64,000 nucleotides of DNA, taken from NCBI GenBank assembly GCA_030435675.1, contig CM059621.1, positions 15,748,001 through 15,812,000 on the forward strand, given 5' to 3'. Source of the DNA: Steinernema hermaphroditum. Lineage: Eukaryota; Nematoda; Chromadorea; Rhabditida; Steinernematidae. The notes under the pieces are model-generated. The model did no database searches. It saw nothing but the letters and a program-made list of their open reading frames with translations, and was not told the DNA's origin. Every line of letters starts with the position of its first letter. The stretch's first letter is position 1. Positions 1 to 13,700 of the stretch are shown in pieces. Both the position numbers and the translations under genes were made by a program.

Positions 1-640
1 TCTTAAAACTGTAGCCCTATGTCGAGGCTATCTTGGTTTCATCTGACGGTCAGCTTCGCTATTCCAAAAACTGCGACATCACTGGAATATATCTCGACAT
101 TCAAGCTGCAAAGTAAGGTAAGATTCCTCATTCAGTGGATGAGCATCTTGGGGTAGATTGGCGTTATTTTGAGACGTTATTTTGCGTTCTTGATGAAGCG
201 TGTGACATTATGTGTGTCGCATGCCCAGCACATTCGATCGCGCTATACATTTTTGCTGGCGAGACGTTTAATCATTACTTTGATTGTGATATCTCCATTT
301 TTCTGCTCATGTGTATGTACTCGATTTGCGTTAATTAGCATTTTTGTTACGTCTAGCCGTAACAATGTTTGAAGGAGCGCGGAGCTTGGTGGGAGACCTC
401 TAATTTGGGTAATTAAGCTTTTATCTAAATTATGTGACATTATTTGTGTTACATACACATCTTATCGCGCATTTTTGCAGCTGGAATGAAGATTTCTCAC
501 CAACAGCCCCCATAAGCTTTTGAATTAAGGTTGGGGAAAACGAGCAAGCCACTTCAAAGTCTCGTTATTGTGATCGTGAAGCGATGTTCTACTGTTCGGA
601 ATACGTGTATTCGAGCGTTGGTACGACACAAGATGCTTCT
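1..640. other. intergenic, no gene seen
   Basis: AT-rich sequence with short ORFs only and no splice-supported coding signal on either strand. The heptamer ATTTTTG appears several times, as it does in most non-coding stretches of this window. I see no RNA gene and no recognisable element. Confidence 0.6.
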
Positions 641-649
641 CAAGGGCCT

Positions 650-1955
650 CCTGGTCTTTTTCGGTACATTTTTGTATATCAGAGCTTCCTCGATGGAGAG
701 CCCTGTCTTTATTTGTGTTAATTAAATCAAATTTATGGCGAGGAACGCATCTCCGCACACCGAATGCCATTATTTTCAAGGCGGCAAAAGTAAACACCCC
801 TGCCATAAACATCGCTGATTACCATACTTCATTTTATGCAGTAAGTCGAATTTCAAGATGTGCACTCTTTCAACAAGCAGTATCATTTTTGAAAGCATGT
901 GGAAAAGGTCGAAGACAGGAGAAATGTCTCCTCCGCTCGGACACCCTTATAAGTTCCACGCACGCGATACTCCAAACTGCAGTGAATGCTCGCCAAAAAA
1001 CAACGAACTACGTAACAGTTGACAAGATACGTAAGTCGCTGTTGCCACACGGTAAATCCACAAGACTGCAGCACAATAGCGACTTAGATCGCGACAACCC
1101 GAATGCTGTCGGCCTAAGTTCCACGAGAAAGCAGTGATCGTTCGTCCAGGATGAATTGCATGTGTCGTTCATTTGTGTGCCCAGCGATCGGTCGGACCGT
1201 CCATTCGCTCTCAGGGCCCATCGTCCGCGCAGCTACGGTGGATGTTCTAGAATCTTCGCTTCAGGACGCAGGTCTATTTAGTAATGACGTGTCTCGGCAC
1301 GATCATCTTGCAGTCGTGTTGGACGCATCTGCCGGCGATTTGCTGCTGGATCAGAAACAGTTAGCACTGTAATGCTTTGCAATTAATATAACAATCAACA
1401 GAAAAGAGACTCAAAGAAGGTCGCAGACACGTTTGTCGCGACAAAGCACGACGTTTGGTACATTTTTGTATCTCAGAGCCTTGATCGCGAATTCTTTCTT
1501 TGATCGTTTTAATTTGCTGTTATTTTCAAGGCGACAAATTAAACATCACTGCTCCTTTTGCTTCATTTGTTCGAATTGCATGTGTCGTTCATTTGTGTGC
1601 CCAGCGATCGGTCGGACCGTCCATTCGCTCTCAGGGGCCATCTTGGTCGAATTTTATGCAGTAAGTCGATTTCCAAGATGCTAACTCTTTCAACCATCAG
1701 TGTCATTTTTTAAGGGACAATCATATCAGCACATTCGAACTATATATTTTTGTTAATGGTCATTGATTGCTTTAATTCACTATTATTCTCAAAATTAAAC
1801 ACCGCTGCCATAATGTGTCGACATTCTAAAATCCAGGGTAAATCGGCAATGAAAACTTTACCTAAGGGGTGCGCCTATTTATATGGCCGCCACTGTACGT
1901 CGATTTTCAAGATGCTCACTCTTTCAGCCATCAGTATCATTTTTGAAAACGGGAC
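650..1955 (+). repeat. three degenerate local repeat copies
   Basis: Three diverged copies of one sequence lie at about 650-905, 1450-1720 and 1745-1955. Shared landmarks in order are a 'ttttgtat.tcagagc' block (first two copies), a 'ttattttcaa...aattaaacacc' block, and a block reading like 'tcgattttcaagatgc..actctttca'. Between the first two copies, 1152-1215 and 1574-1637 are nearly identical and contain CCCAGCGATCGGTCGG, the 5' signature of the retroposon-like family described at 33256-33872. ORFs in this stretch (for example 1151-1372) follow the repeats and are not called as genes. Confidence 0.65.
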
Positions 1956-1960
1956 CATTT

Positions 1961-3157
1961 TGCTCGACCCTAGACCGCATTTATGACATTTCCGGCATCG
2001 CTATCTACTGATCACTTGGAAGCATGACACTTATGATGGATCACATGTCGTGGGCATGTATTTTGATCGATCGTAGGCACCTGTTTTGCACTCCACTCTA
2101 CCTGTTTTCAGATCAACCTTCTGTAGTTTCATGACGTTTCTGCGCACGAGTCCGATGGCCTTACTTCCAACAACTAATCGAACTAATTACTCTCGAGTCA
2201 ATTGATCCAATAAACTTTTTACCGACCGTCGACGCACCTTTTTCCGTCGTTCCCGACCACATCACCACTCCTTTTTCAGCGCATTTCTTCTCTTCGTTTC
2301 GCAGAATCACGACTTCCGCCGGGATCCGTCGGCCGAGGAGGTCAATTGCGTCGTTCGTCACAGCCTATCGTCGAAGCGAGCCATCGATTCGCCGTGCAAA
2401 AAGAGACCGTTCGGCGTGCGGAGACGCGTTCCGCGCCGCAAATTGATTTAATACGAAATTCGAAATGAGTCATTTGATGTCGCAAAGCGTGAAATAAGTT
2501 CTCGGTTTGGAGAACTCGAGCGGCAAAAAGGAGGAACTAGAATAACTTTGTGAAATATGGCGCTTCGGTTGGGTCTCTATAGAGAGAGACGTGCTGTGTA
2601 AAGTGATGTTGCATTCAAGACTGAAACGAAAAGGCATAGGTTTCGATCCGTAGGAGTTGGAAAATATATAAGAACATACAAATTTTTGATTCACATAATT
2701 TTTTAAGATTTATATTCCTGAATCAACAACATTATGCCGTGCAGGAGGTCTCATATATACACAAAAGAAGACGCTGATTTTCTGAAATTTCAGTGACGAT
2801 GTATTTCAGCTGAAATAGTTCGTAATGAGCAATGCCATGGTGACCTTATACTTCTACCTTTGAAGTAAAAGGTTTAATGTTCCGGCATGTCCCAGCACAT
2901 TTCCTACACATCAAACCGACAGGTCTCTTTAGTCATTCTCAACCACTCCACTATTTTGCGTTTTTTATTAATCTACATTGAAGCCATAATGTCGGATCGA
3001 GCGTAATTGTGGGACATGAACACCCTATAAGAAACTGATAACGTGAAGGATTGGCAAGGATAAAAGTCACAATATCGGATAATTAAATTTTTGTGTCTTT
3101 ACGGGCAGAAATTCAAAAAAGCGGCCTCCGATTTATGGACTACCATTTATTGTTGAT
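1961..3157. other. intergenic with a GC-rich patch
   Basis: The segment 2160-2450 is clearly richer in GC and CpG than its surroundings. A minus-strand ORF at 2361-2161 has a reasonable amino-acid composition and a GTGCGT donor-like site after about 42 codons, so it could be an isolated exon of a gene running left, but no partner exon was found. The remainder is AT-rich with nothing recognisable. Confidence 0.4.
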
Positions 3158-3375
3158 CGCTTCCAGAATGAAAGATGGGTTCGCTGTGCACCACCGTCTC
3201 CGGATTCAGATATTCAGCCTCTCTGATGCGCACACTGATAGATCGCGTTTACTCTGATGCCGTGCCTTGTACCGAAGCCAGAAAAATACCGGCGACTACG
3301 GAGTGACAATGTGGTACTTGTGCATATATGAGACGTCTCGCAAGGCATAAGCCTTTGGTACGAGAAATAACCTAG
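3158..3375 (+). repeat. 3' part of a retroposon-like repeat
   Basis: This stretch matches the 3' third of the element at 33256-33872 with moderate divergence. Shared landmarks are 'gatgggttcgctgtgc', 'cctctctgatgc', 'ccggcgactacggagtgaca', 'tgtgcatatat' and the terminal 'tctcgcaaggc.taagcctttg' followed by 'acgagaaata'. The terminal block holds the hairpin AAGGC-(A/G)TAA-GCCTT just before an AATAA-like end. The 5' part is missing, which is typical of 5'-truncated retroposed copies. Confidence 0.65.
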
Positions 3376-5840
3376 TGAAAACTCGTGAAGCTGGCTTCCA
3401 TGCTCAAAATAGAAAGTTGTTGTGGCGTCAGTTTCGAAATAAGTAAGCGATTGGAGTTTTTCGCACTTTGCTCACATTTACCTATGTTTTCAAATAGCAC
3501 AATCTACCTCATTTTACTCTTCACATGCATACTTTAGCCATGCGTTCTACTTAACCACTGCCTACTTTTCTTTTTACATATTTTCACATGTTTGGATCCA
3601 AATATCTATATTGCCACGGTGTCTGAATTGCATAGTCGTGTTCTTCTATCGCTAATACAGTAGCTGTTTGTGCTATATAACCATTTTTTCACCATTTTTT
3701 ATCGGTAACTAAGTCGGTTATACGGTTGGCAACGGCCTATAGTACTAATCATTTGGGGACCTCATTCAAAATAACAAACCTCGGTTGTGATTGTGGAAGG
3801 TCGCGAAACAACATCAAAAGTTGTGCATAATATAAGACAAATAAGAAGATAGATCACTTGGGGCGGCCGCTACACTTCTTTCGCTTGGTCACATCAGTAA
3901 ACTTCACTAAGCTAAAGGATGTTTCAATGTGTCAGATAACTTATTTATTTTCGACAAACACAGCAAACATCCAAACTAGATCTGACTCTTATCAGTCATG
4001 AAGCCTCTGCTGAATGCCGACGTATCAGGTCCTTCGCCACCTCGATAATCCTGAAAAATGTCATCCACACGTATTTATAAATCAAACATTGACGACGTTT
4101 TACAGATGGTCGAATCAGTGATAATCAGAATATCCATGAAGTTTGATTTCGTTTGGGCTGCTAATTTGCTTTGAGCCGTGGTTTGTTGCTGTATTTTTGC
4201 TAGCAATACACAGCACTGCTTGATTTTCCCATATCTCTGATCGAATACTAATACACATTTTACGTTGACCACTTTCGAAGTACTCTTCAGTGTTAGATTT
4301 AAAGATGAAATTCAAAGTAACTTGTTTGGCTCTACGAAGAACTCAGTTTAACTGATAATGGCGGATTACAATTTTCATATTCATCGTCGTGTTTTCGTCA
4401 CTTTAATTTAGAGCTTTCTGTAGTAATTTAATTTTTGCAGCTTTGTCATTCATTGCATTTTTGTGCGGCAGTGACCACTGTTACTAAACGATGTTCTAAA
4501 AGTTCTTGTTTCTCAACGGAATTTTAATTTTGTTCATTCGCCGCGATTTTTATTCGCATTGTTCATTGTACCATTAAATGATGTCTGCCATGGTTGGATT
4601 CAATTTTTGATGGCTCTTAGGACGGCATGTTTTTTATCACATTCATTGAGACTTTGGTCCATTAGTTTCTTACTGTAGTAATTTAATCTTTGTATTCCAT
4701 TTTTGTTCCTGGTCTCCATGGCCTCCATGACTGTCTCTTCACTTTTATTGAACTGTTATCAATGTCTGATTTGTGTCGCAGTGGCTTCCGGAGGCAACTG
4801 GGACAACAGTACATTAATTTAGATTTTTGTCCGTTTTTGTGCCCTAATATCATTTATTTCATTTACTCTTGAATCTACCGCATTCACCATGCAAGAAATC
4901 TCATAATGCACAAAGAAGAACCGTAGATCACCGTTGTCGCTGCTTCTCCTCTTCTTTGGCGAGAACGAGAACAAAACTGAAAAAAAGAGAACGACGCTTG
5001 GTCACTCCATGCCAGGAATGAAGCCGACTGCTTGATATCCTGTTTGTCCATTAATTGGTGTCATTCAAGGAGTAATGTCTTCGATTTTTGAACCATACTC
5101 TTCGCAAGCTAGCCCCCTCGGTCGACAGAACATCGGCTTCGGTTTTGTCTATTTATTCGGTCCAGGTGATGCCACTGGCAAACTATTATGTATTATTATT
5201 ATGCATCACCACATCTTGTTGCTGACGCTTATGCGAAGCCAAATTCGGAAACTGATCGATCAAGCGATTACATTGTACCCGATGTTATTGGATGAACTTG
5301 ATGTTTGGGATCCGGAAGTGGTTTCCTTTTTCGGTCTTTGTAGGGGTCCTCTCAACCATAACTTCACTTTACCAAAAACTCCAAATTCGAATCCTGTTCC
5401 CGATCTTTTTTCGCATTAATCAGAGAAACCTTTTCTTTGAGTTCGATGACCAAAAATGGTCTTTGGCGTCTCCAAGGTGCTTTCCCTTTTGTTGTACCTC
5501 AATGTCACCAACACATCTCACCTTTTTTGTCACTTCCTCGATGTGTAGTGGTCACAAAACGTCCAACTGTTGCCATCGGACGTCGATCACAACCGTACCG
5601 GGGGGTACCGTTACTCCGAAAAGTACAGTTGTAATCTTTCGCAACATTGAGAACAAGTTCCGCCATCGCCTCTTCCAACAACTTACTCCACACAAACTTC
5701 TGCAACATCGCTTCCTCTTGTGGTGGTGGACTCGATGTCTTGGAAAACAATCGAAAGAACACCAACTGTGCCCACTCCAATGATCATAAAACTCGTGTTC
5801 CCCCCAAAGTAGACGAGTAGTAATGGGGAAAAACGCATGT
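3376..5840. other. intergenic, no gene seen
   Basis: AT-rich DNA with many ATTTTTG heptamers. A 91-codon minus-strand ORF at 5780-5505 reads protein-like but shows neither family similarity nor splice context, so it is not called. No transposon ends, tRNA-like folds or tandem repeats stand out. Confidence 0.5.
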
Positions 5841-6560
5841 TTCCCGGTTGATTTATGCGCTACCACTCACCGGCAAGTACAAAAGAACTCGTTTTGGCGA
5901 TGCCCGGAAAGTGCAAAGAAGTTACAAATCTTTTGTGTTTTGCAGGAATAACACGGAAGTGTGTGTGCGATGGCGGCGTCTACTGGACGCCGGATTGACG
6001 TAAACGCATTCCGAGAAAACGGTCTAATTAGCCCCTCGAAACGATCACGCGCCCCCTCGTTTGGTGATCGGCGCCGCTTTTGTCCTCCCACACTCATTGT
6101 GGTGACGTCGACGAGCACCTTTCCCTCCGCATGTGACCGTTTCGGGTCGAGATGCGACCTCGGCGACGGTCAAGTGGCTAGGCTTGCGGGCTTGACCCCC
6201 GAGGCGACGATGAGCATAAACAACTCGAGGGGTGAGATGTCACGATCCGAGGCTAGGCTAGCGGCAGCGTGTTTCAAAAACGACTCGCCAGTCACGAAAA
6301 CCAGTTGTCCAACAAAAAGTCTTCCGCTTTGCCGCATGATTTGCAACTTGTCGCACTTTTGTTGAACTCGAACGCCAAGGACGTTCGGTCGTTGACGTCC
6401 CAATTAGCTCCGCTTTTTGGGCGTACGACGGGTGAGAAGAAGCACGTTTATGGAAACGAGGAGCGGAGAACACCGGCTCGGAGGAGAGGAATGGGGCCAA
6501 TTTGGGGGTTTTCGATTGATTTTGTGGAGAACAGAGAGCTTTCGCTTTTTCGCTGAGTTC
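5841..6560. other. GC/CpG-rich patch with ORFs on both strands
   Basis: The base composition rises sharply and ORFs of 75-134 codons open on both strands, as expected from few TA-rich stop codons. The plus-strand ORF 5961-6365 and the minus-strand ORF 6403-6170 show no domain that I recognise. The patch could be a promoter or enhancer, or contain an exon of an unrecognised gene; the sequence does not decide. Confidence 0.4.
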
Positions 6561-8660
6561 ATAGGAGGCAGCTTTTGAGTTGAAGCTAGGGAATTTGAAA
6601 CGCTTGCTATATGCTCGATGATTGTGATGATTGTTATCTTCGTTTCCGTGTAGATAACTCCGGTTCAAGTTCTCTATATCCTTAAAATTTTTGGTTACTA
6701 ATCTCCAACTTATTTGACCGATTCCATAAATGAACTGAAGCTTACACAATCAGCGTTGATGGAAATTTCCCCACAACATGATTCGAGCTGTATTGTCTCG
6801 GTGCCAGTAGCCATCTAGAGTCTCGTGGATTTGCTCATTCTTCAAATTAGGTTTGTATCATAGTGTAGTACGTTGTAAGTATGTTTTATAGGTTGAACAT
6901 CCTGATTCAGTTCCATTTTTGCCCTTTACAGTTTACGACGATGGCCGAGAGCTGAAAACATACGTTGACGAGCTTTGACAGACACGGTGTCTAGACGAAG
7001 ACTCACATTCAGTGGGTAGCCAGTCCATTGTGATGAGTATTTTTGGTGTTGCATAATTTCCACTTCATTTTGACCGATTCCATACGATTACTTGACTTAT
7101 CAAATCGGAGGTCTGCGAAGAGAGATACAAGACGTTGTCGTCTTGTTGTGTTGTGCTTCATGCTTGTGATGGTTTCTCTTTGTTTTCGTATAGATATACC
7201 GGGTTCAAGTTGCTTACATTTTTAGTATTTTTGGATTTAGTTTTGCCGAGCCCATAAATGTTATGCTTAAGTTGTGTTTGAAATTATACGTCGCCGATCT
7301 CGCTTTATTTATCGTGTATGTGCTTCAAATCGATAAAGAATTAGGTTCTCTATGGATACTGTACTGTATTTTTGTCACGGTGTACAAGATCCTTTTGTCT
7401 AATCCAAGGACACTGTGTTTCCAAGGCGTCAGCTCCATCTTCAAATTATGGAAGGTTTAGAGTCAAGAAATATTTTGGACTCCTTTGTCTTATTTTGAGC
7501 GCTTTGATATCGCTTTGAGTGAAAAGGGACAGGTGTGTACCAGATAGAGCGAAGAAAAGCGTCTTGGCTTAAAATGGAGGGCTGTTGTAGGAATGAACTT
7601 GAGGAACAACGGCCTTGAGCGGTCGGGAAGGGTGGGACTTTTTAGGTCATTTTTTCCACATTTGGCCTCTATTTTCTTAAAGCAGAAACGAGCTTCTGGG
7701 GTCGTTATGTTGGCATGGTAGCTATGAGACGTTCCACTGATATCATTCTGAATGGAAAGAGATCAGATAGAAAGGCCTTCATGATGTTTCGATCATCTGT
7801 CTAGAGCTCTAATCTTATTCCCTCTATTACGGGCATAATATTAGGCTTCGTAGCAGTACATAATGCGTCGAATCTTTCAAACAAGACAAATAATCCTATA
7901 TAAGATATCGGTTCACTGGAGTTTCGAAGGCTTAAGCTATTGGAATCCCCGTCCTATCCACCTGTTTCATATTTGCTCTTCTCTCTTTCCGCACTGCAAT
8001 ATCCTTCTTCGACAATTACGCCACTCCAGTTTCGCGTTCTGGTTTCTGAATATTCAAATTGCGTTTTTTGCGTTCGCAAACCAGTCGTCACGTCGGAACG
8101 TCGATTTTTGGTTAGCGGGTGTAACCTGACGAGCTAATCCACTTCTCACGGGTTGCGTAATCCACTTTCTCATGTTTTCGACCGCCATAAAACCTCAGAA
8201 TTGTTTGTGTTTTGTGACCTTGTAACTATTTGAACAGTGCTCGCTTCGCGGGTCAGCGTGCAAAACAACATTTTTTAACCCGAATCGAAAACACTTCTTG
8301 GATCATATGGTTTACAGGCGGGACACGTAATCTCTGTTTGCACAAGAACATAAAATGACATAATATGTCATTGCTTGTGGACAGTGCTGCCGATCGTCTT
8401 GTATATTATTTGTGCTGGAATACAATGACAAGCAAATAAAGAAGCCAGAAGACTTTACAATGCAAGCAAGGATGATGTTGTGGGTGGCATATAAGAGGGG
8501 GAAAAACAGGGATGTCGCAATGTCAGAATTTTTGATGGTATGCGATTGTCGACTCTCTTTTATGGATCCGTGGAGAAGCCAGACTCTTGTGAAATGCTGA
8601 GATATTTTGATTACACTAACTACTTCCTGTAAAGCAATTGGGATTTGGGTCATCCCTGAG
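6561..8660. other. intergenic, no gene seen
   Basis: AT-rich DNA without convincing coding sequence. Short ORFs near 7040-7460 and 7860-8140 lack splice context and family similarity. Confidence 0.55.
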
Positions 8661-8664
8661 ATTA

Positions 8665-9300
8665 TCATCTACTAAATATTTTAATATCCTAAAAGAGCGT
8701 TTTATTGAAAGCCATGCTATTCCATCTTGTTATGTCCATAGCTTATCAGGCTCCTTCAGTGACAGTAAGGCAAAGCCTGTTTTGTATTAGTTGAGGTTCA
8801 CAATCGTAGTCGATTCTGCTGGGAATTAGATCGTCCTCCTTGTGATTCCTACAGGGAACGGGTGAAAGCATTTACAGTTTAATTTCTAAAGGGGACGATT
8901 GGGTCTACTGGTCAATCAAGGATAAGATCGTTTCAACCACCTTGTTCAGGCCCCTTTGATTCTGATGGGAATTAGACCGTCCTTCTTTTGATCCCTACAG
9001 GGAACGCATTTACAGTTAAGGTCGATCCTCAGAGGGATCGTTCAGATCAAGAAGGACGGTTGAAACGACTCTATACCGCTCAATTCTAGGTTCCCAATTC
9101 TAGGCTTTTAGGGTTTCAGTGGGCCGATAGTACTGAAATTCAGTGTCGCTATCATCTACACTAGATACTTCAATTTCCTAAGCGAGCTCTTTAATCCATA
9201 GTCTTCCATCTTGATCTGACCATAGCTTCTCAGGCTCCGGATTTTTTTTAGCTATATGATCAGGCCTGTTTTGTATCATTTGAGGTCCACAGTGAAAGTT
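8665..9300. repeat. direct plus inverted repeat cluster
   Basis: An outer direct repeat lies at about 8665-8810 and 9155-9300, sharing 'ttccatcttg', 'catagctt.tcaggctcc' and 'cctgttttgtat.a.ttgagg'. Inside it, a second direct repeat at about 8824-8870 and 8965-9012 shares 'gggaattaga.cgtcct' and 'cctacagggaacg'. The block 9046-9070 (gatcaagaaggacggttgaa) is the reverse complement of part of these, so the interval can fold back on itself. It looks like a MITE that duplicated locally. No coding capacity. Confidence 0.6.
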
Positions 9301-10150
9301 AGATCTAAGATACTAAGTTTACCAATCGTAGATTCACCCATATTGTAGCAAAATATAAAAGCAGACAAAAAGCACGACTTCTAAAGTATCACGAAGTACA
9401 TTCCTGACGCGGAAGTCGTCGAACTGGCGAACGTTCGTTCCGTTCGCAATCAAAACATATGAATTGCTCGTGAACTTGCCGTACACTATTACCCACAGTC
9501 TCTGTGTAACATGATTCGTAAAGTGCAGATGATCTATTGTAGGACGTGCAATACTATGTGAATTGATCGCTTCATCGAACGCTAGGAACTAATTGAGCAA
9601 AAGGTCGATGATTTAAATGTCTCGGAAGAGGCGATCAATTTCAGTGCAAACTTCTTCGCTGTGTGTAGCTCCAGATATTGGTGCCTTGATGTTCATGTCT
9701 GTATGTCGATTTTTTCCAAAGCGGAATTCTAAAGTAAGGCCATGGAAGATTTTCAGGAAGTGTTTTATTCATAAGCCTGTCCAAAAAATCTTCTAATCAG
9801 TGTCTAGACTGCATTCCATGCAGTAATGGGTAACTGACTGTCTTGTTCTTAGACGCGAACTTTCGAGACAGTAGACATTTAAGCACTGGGCTTCGATGGG
9901 GATTCTCCACTCTGTCTGCAGACAGCACAGTTCCAGATGATGTCTCCAATTTGCTGTGCGCCTAGACAGAGAGCCTCGTCGCTCCTGTGTCATTTTGGCT
10001 AGAAGATGGGCGGCCCACCTGATTCACCACTTTATGTTATGCTATGTGGTACCTAGATGCTGAATTATACCGTATCACCCTTTGAATTGTGCCTAGGGAA
10101 CCCCTTCAGATCTTTCCACTTTGAATCTCGATGTGCATTCGAGGTCGAGG
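9301..10150. other. intergenic, no gene seen
   Basis: Only short ORFs are present. The stretch 9380-9650 has a protein-like feel interrupted by stops in all frames and may be an old decayed insertion, but I recognise no family. Confidence 0.45.
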
Positions 10151-10788
10151 CCTTCTCTTTCGAACAGATGTTACCCGTTGAAAAGAAATTCTCCGAAACA
10201 TCACCTTCCCCTCGCAGACCGTTCTCTTCTTCTCCACTTTCCCAATTTTTTACGGCCGCGACGTCTCGCGAATCGCCACAAAAAAAGGCGAAAGCGCCGC
10301 CCCGCGCGTGTCTTTAATTTTTGCGCGTTTATTTTGATCTCGCGCGCACACACGCACGACCCTTGATGAGCCCGCCTCCGTCGCCCCGCATGTCCGTACT
10401 CTGCCTTCTCTACGCCCTCCGTGCCCTTAGGTCCTTTAGGTCGCCGGTGCGCGACACCCCCTTGCGCGACGATTGCCTCATTGAGAAGCGACGCAACGCG
10501 CCAACCCCCTTCCCCGTCCCCCTCTCGCCTCCCGAAACCTATTAAATCGTTGACGGAAAGTGGGAAGCTGCCCACTCCGCCCACCCACTTTACCAATTTT
10601 TCGGCGCGTCAAAACTTTCCGCCATCAGTCGAACTCGCCGTCTGTCCACCTGCCTAGCCGGTCGAACTCACCAGCGGCTTACAAAGTACTTACTGTTTGC
10701 TGTTTCCAGTTACCACACACACTAGGCCTTAAGGCCCGCTACCGTATTCACTCCACCCCCTGCCTGCCTCGTCCGAGCGTCACTCGCC
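10150..10788 (+). promoter_or_regulatory. GC-rich 5' flank of the ADAMTS gene
   Basis: The ~640 bases before the ADAMTS start codon are C-rich and CpG-rich, unlike the AT-rich DNA further upstream, and carry overlapping chance ORFs on both strands. A 'gtttccag' about 80 nt before the ATG could be a trans-splice or 5'UTR acceptor. No TATA box is convincing. The role as promoter is inferred from position and composition. Confidence 0.4.
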
Positions 10789-13700
10789 ATGGCTCGGTGT
10801 CTACTGCTCACCCTATTGGCGCTCGTCTGTGTGCTACCGGTAAGTATTATGGTATAGTTAAAGAGGACACTCTTGGTAGGGTTTGCGACCACTGGATACG
10901 GTTAGCCAACCATTGAGGTTTGAAGATGATCTGAACCCCCTTCAGGGACGGTTCCTTCTGCAAATTTCGCAACGTCTGCTTCCATTTTTTGATCGCAAAA
11001 CCATCCCCCGCCCTAATCCCATCAAGCCGCACCTTTCCGCTTAAGACCGCTCAGCTCTCATTCACATGACTGGAACCAATCAGATAGACATCTTCACCAT
11101 TTCCTCTCAGCAAAAAAAGTGCACCAAATTAATGAACATGTCCCTCGACAGTCCGCGAGAACTTTCCGCCCGATTTCCTACCCTTGCCTCTCGGTCGCCC
11201 CGCGACTAAAGGTCATCCTCGAAAGAACAGCAGCGCCGCTTCTTTTCAACGCGATTAACTGCAGCAGCGTTTCTGTAGGGGTGCGCACCGCAGAGCGATC
11301 ACATAAACAACTTTTGTGCTAAGAAAAATAATCGTCTCTTGACCGATTTCCTGAGCGCTACAGTATGTGGAAGCCTTGAAGATGCAGAAATTCGGGAGAT
11401 ACAACAAGTGACACAATATGGGATTGGTTTATCCCTACACCCTTCGCCCCTTTTTCCCGAGTCTCCGCTCCCCATTCGCAACATCTCCTTATCCAGAAAA
11501 TGCCCCAAATTCGGTCAGGACCAGCTGGTTGCGTAAATCGGCGTGCAGCAGCGCCTCTCGCACCCCTCCGGCGTTCCCGCTTTTTGCCTCCTCTCGCCTA
11601 ATCCCGGTCCACTTTTTCCTGCGCTCCCTGGTCCCGCACCGAACTGCTCATCCCTGCTGCGGTTACAACTCCATCCGTCCGCCCATCAATCACTCTTTTT
11701 CACTCTTTGTCCTGGTCGAGAACGGGCGCACACCGCCCGATGATCGAGTGGTTCTAGGAGGGGCGGCGGACGGTGCACGCCTGAGAGACGATTTTGTGAA
11801 ATTTTTCGTCGACGCCGCCGTTCCTTAAAAGGGCATCTGCAGCAGCGGTGATTCAAAAGTGCAGCAGCAGACAGCATGTCTCAATGGGTGATTACTCAAT
11901 TGCTCAAAAGTTGGGCGTTAGTGAGTGTGCAGCACGCCTGAACAGGTATTACTGCGGAAGGAGAGTGAGTGATTACGGTACGGTGAATGAAACAGTGCAG
12001 AGAGAAAACTTGATTTTCTTGGAAAAAGGAACGATAATCGACTAGGTGAGGGGCGAGTTCAGGGACACCGGGTGGTCCTGCAACGATTTTTGAGAAATGC
12101 CTAAAGAAACGCTAATTCCACGTCTAACAAGGAAGCTGTTATTGTACACTAATCGAACCTGACAGCTGATGTAATGATCGTACTATGATACCCCTTGTGA
12201 GCATTACTAACCCATCGGATGATCCCAGATTTCGTTGTGGGACCAAGCCGGGCCTAGATGATCAAATTTGATTAACTTTGATTGGATTGATTAATCCATT
12301 ACCGTGTGTCTGTTTGTGGCTAATCTCGCTTCATGCCTCAACCGATCGCCGGTCAATGGCTCATCCCCTAACGACCCTAACCACCTTGACCCATTCTAAC
12401 CAAAATTTATCTGGTTTGTAGTTCATCTAACCACCTAATCCAAGATTTCTTCTTTGAGCTTTGAAAAGACACCCTAATCTCATCGCTTTTCCAATCGGAT
12501 CACCTGTCTAACACCTGATTGTCACGCCAAACCAACCAGAACGTTTACCTCGTTCATGATTGATCTACTACGCTTGACCAGATCTCAACCAGTTCTGACA
12601 TTACTCCAGTAATATATCACAGCTTTTTTCATAAATGACTCAGCTTCGATGACCAGTCTGAAGGACACCGTCTATCAAAAGACCTGACCTCCGCTGTCCA
12701 ATACCTAACCACAGTTTTTCCGAACTAACGCTATAAATAACATGTTTTCCTTTCATCGGTCACCTTGAGTCGCCAATAAATCACGCTTACAATACGCCAA
12801 AATAACCTCCCGCGTCCACTGCCTAACCACCGGCGTGCCCCTTGTACAAAATCCGCTTCCCCCGCGCCATAAATTCTCGAGACGGCGCCACGCAGACGCC
12901 GACTCCACCCTCCCGATTTGCCTTCGCGGCGACTAACTCGAAGGTCGCCTCTCAATTATTACTCTCCGCTGCTCTTCGTTTTAGGCAAATTCGCCGACGC
13001 GGGCACCACGCCGCCACCACACTATCGATTTCAAAACCTGTTTCGGTGCCGAGTCGGTTTGGTGGCAAACGCAAAACGCGGAAAGAAACAAGCGCTTCTT
13101 GGGCTGTTGACAGCGACGCTGATTTGAGAAGGCGAAAGACGCACGCCTAAACAAGAAGCGCGACACAAACAAAACGAGTCATTTAACCTTAAGCGACTTT
13201 TTTCTCTTTCACTACGTGTGACGGCATATGGGGTGGAAGGCGAAGGGTTGGTGAACGGGTTAGGGGATGAGTTCCAGTTGGGATCAGTGATCAGGAATCG
13301 ACTAGGAGACATCAGTCAAATCAGCATGCCTCATCCATCTAGCCTCATCAGTCTGAGGCCTCCCCCTCTGGTGCTCCTGGACAGAGATAACATGGTCCAA
13401 AACCAAAGGTCATAGAACACGTACATCACCATCAAATCGAATCAAGGTCCAAAAAGTCCGTTTTTCGCTTCAAAACCAATTATGATTCAAGGGTTAATTA
13501 TGTGAAACCACTATCATAAATCAATTTTTCTCCTCATATCCAATAATGGCTTTGTAGTTTCTAGCTCTGTTCACCATCTTTGTTCATTTCAAGTTGGAAA
13601 AACCCCCAAAAATATATACTTTGAAGGTTACTGTAGATATCGTCTTCACTTTGATTTCTAAAAGTCACTTCCCTCTTCATTCAAACCACATTTTGTGCCA

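Noticed and set aside
10057..10657. Overlapping ORFs on both strands before the ADAMTS gene
   Set aside because: C-rich DNA low in stop codons; no domain or splice support.
11418..11828. 136-codon ORF in ADAMTS intron 1
   Set aside because: Composition explained by GC-rich DNA; no recognisable domain and no matching phase for inclusion.
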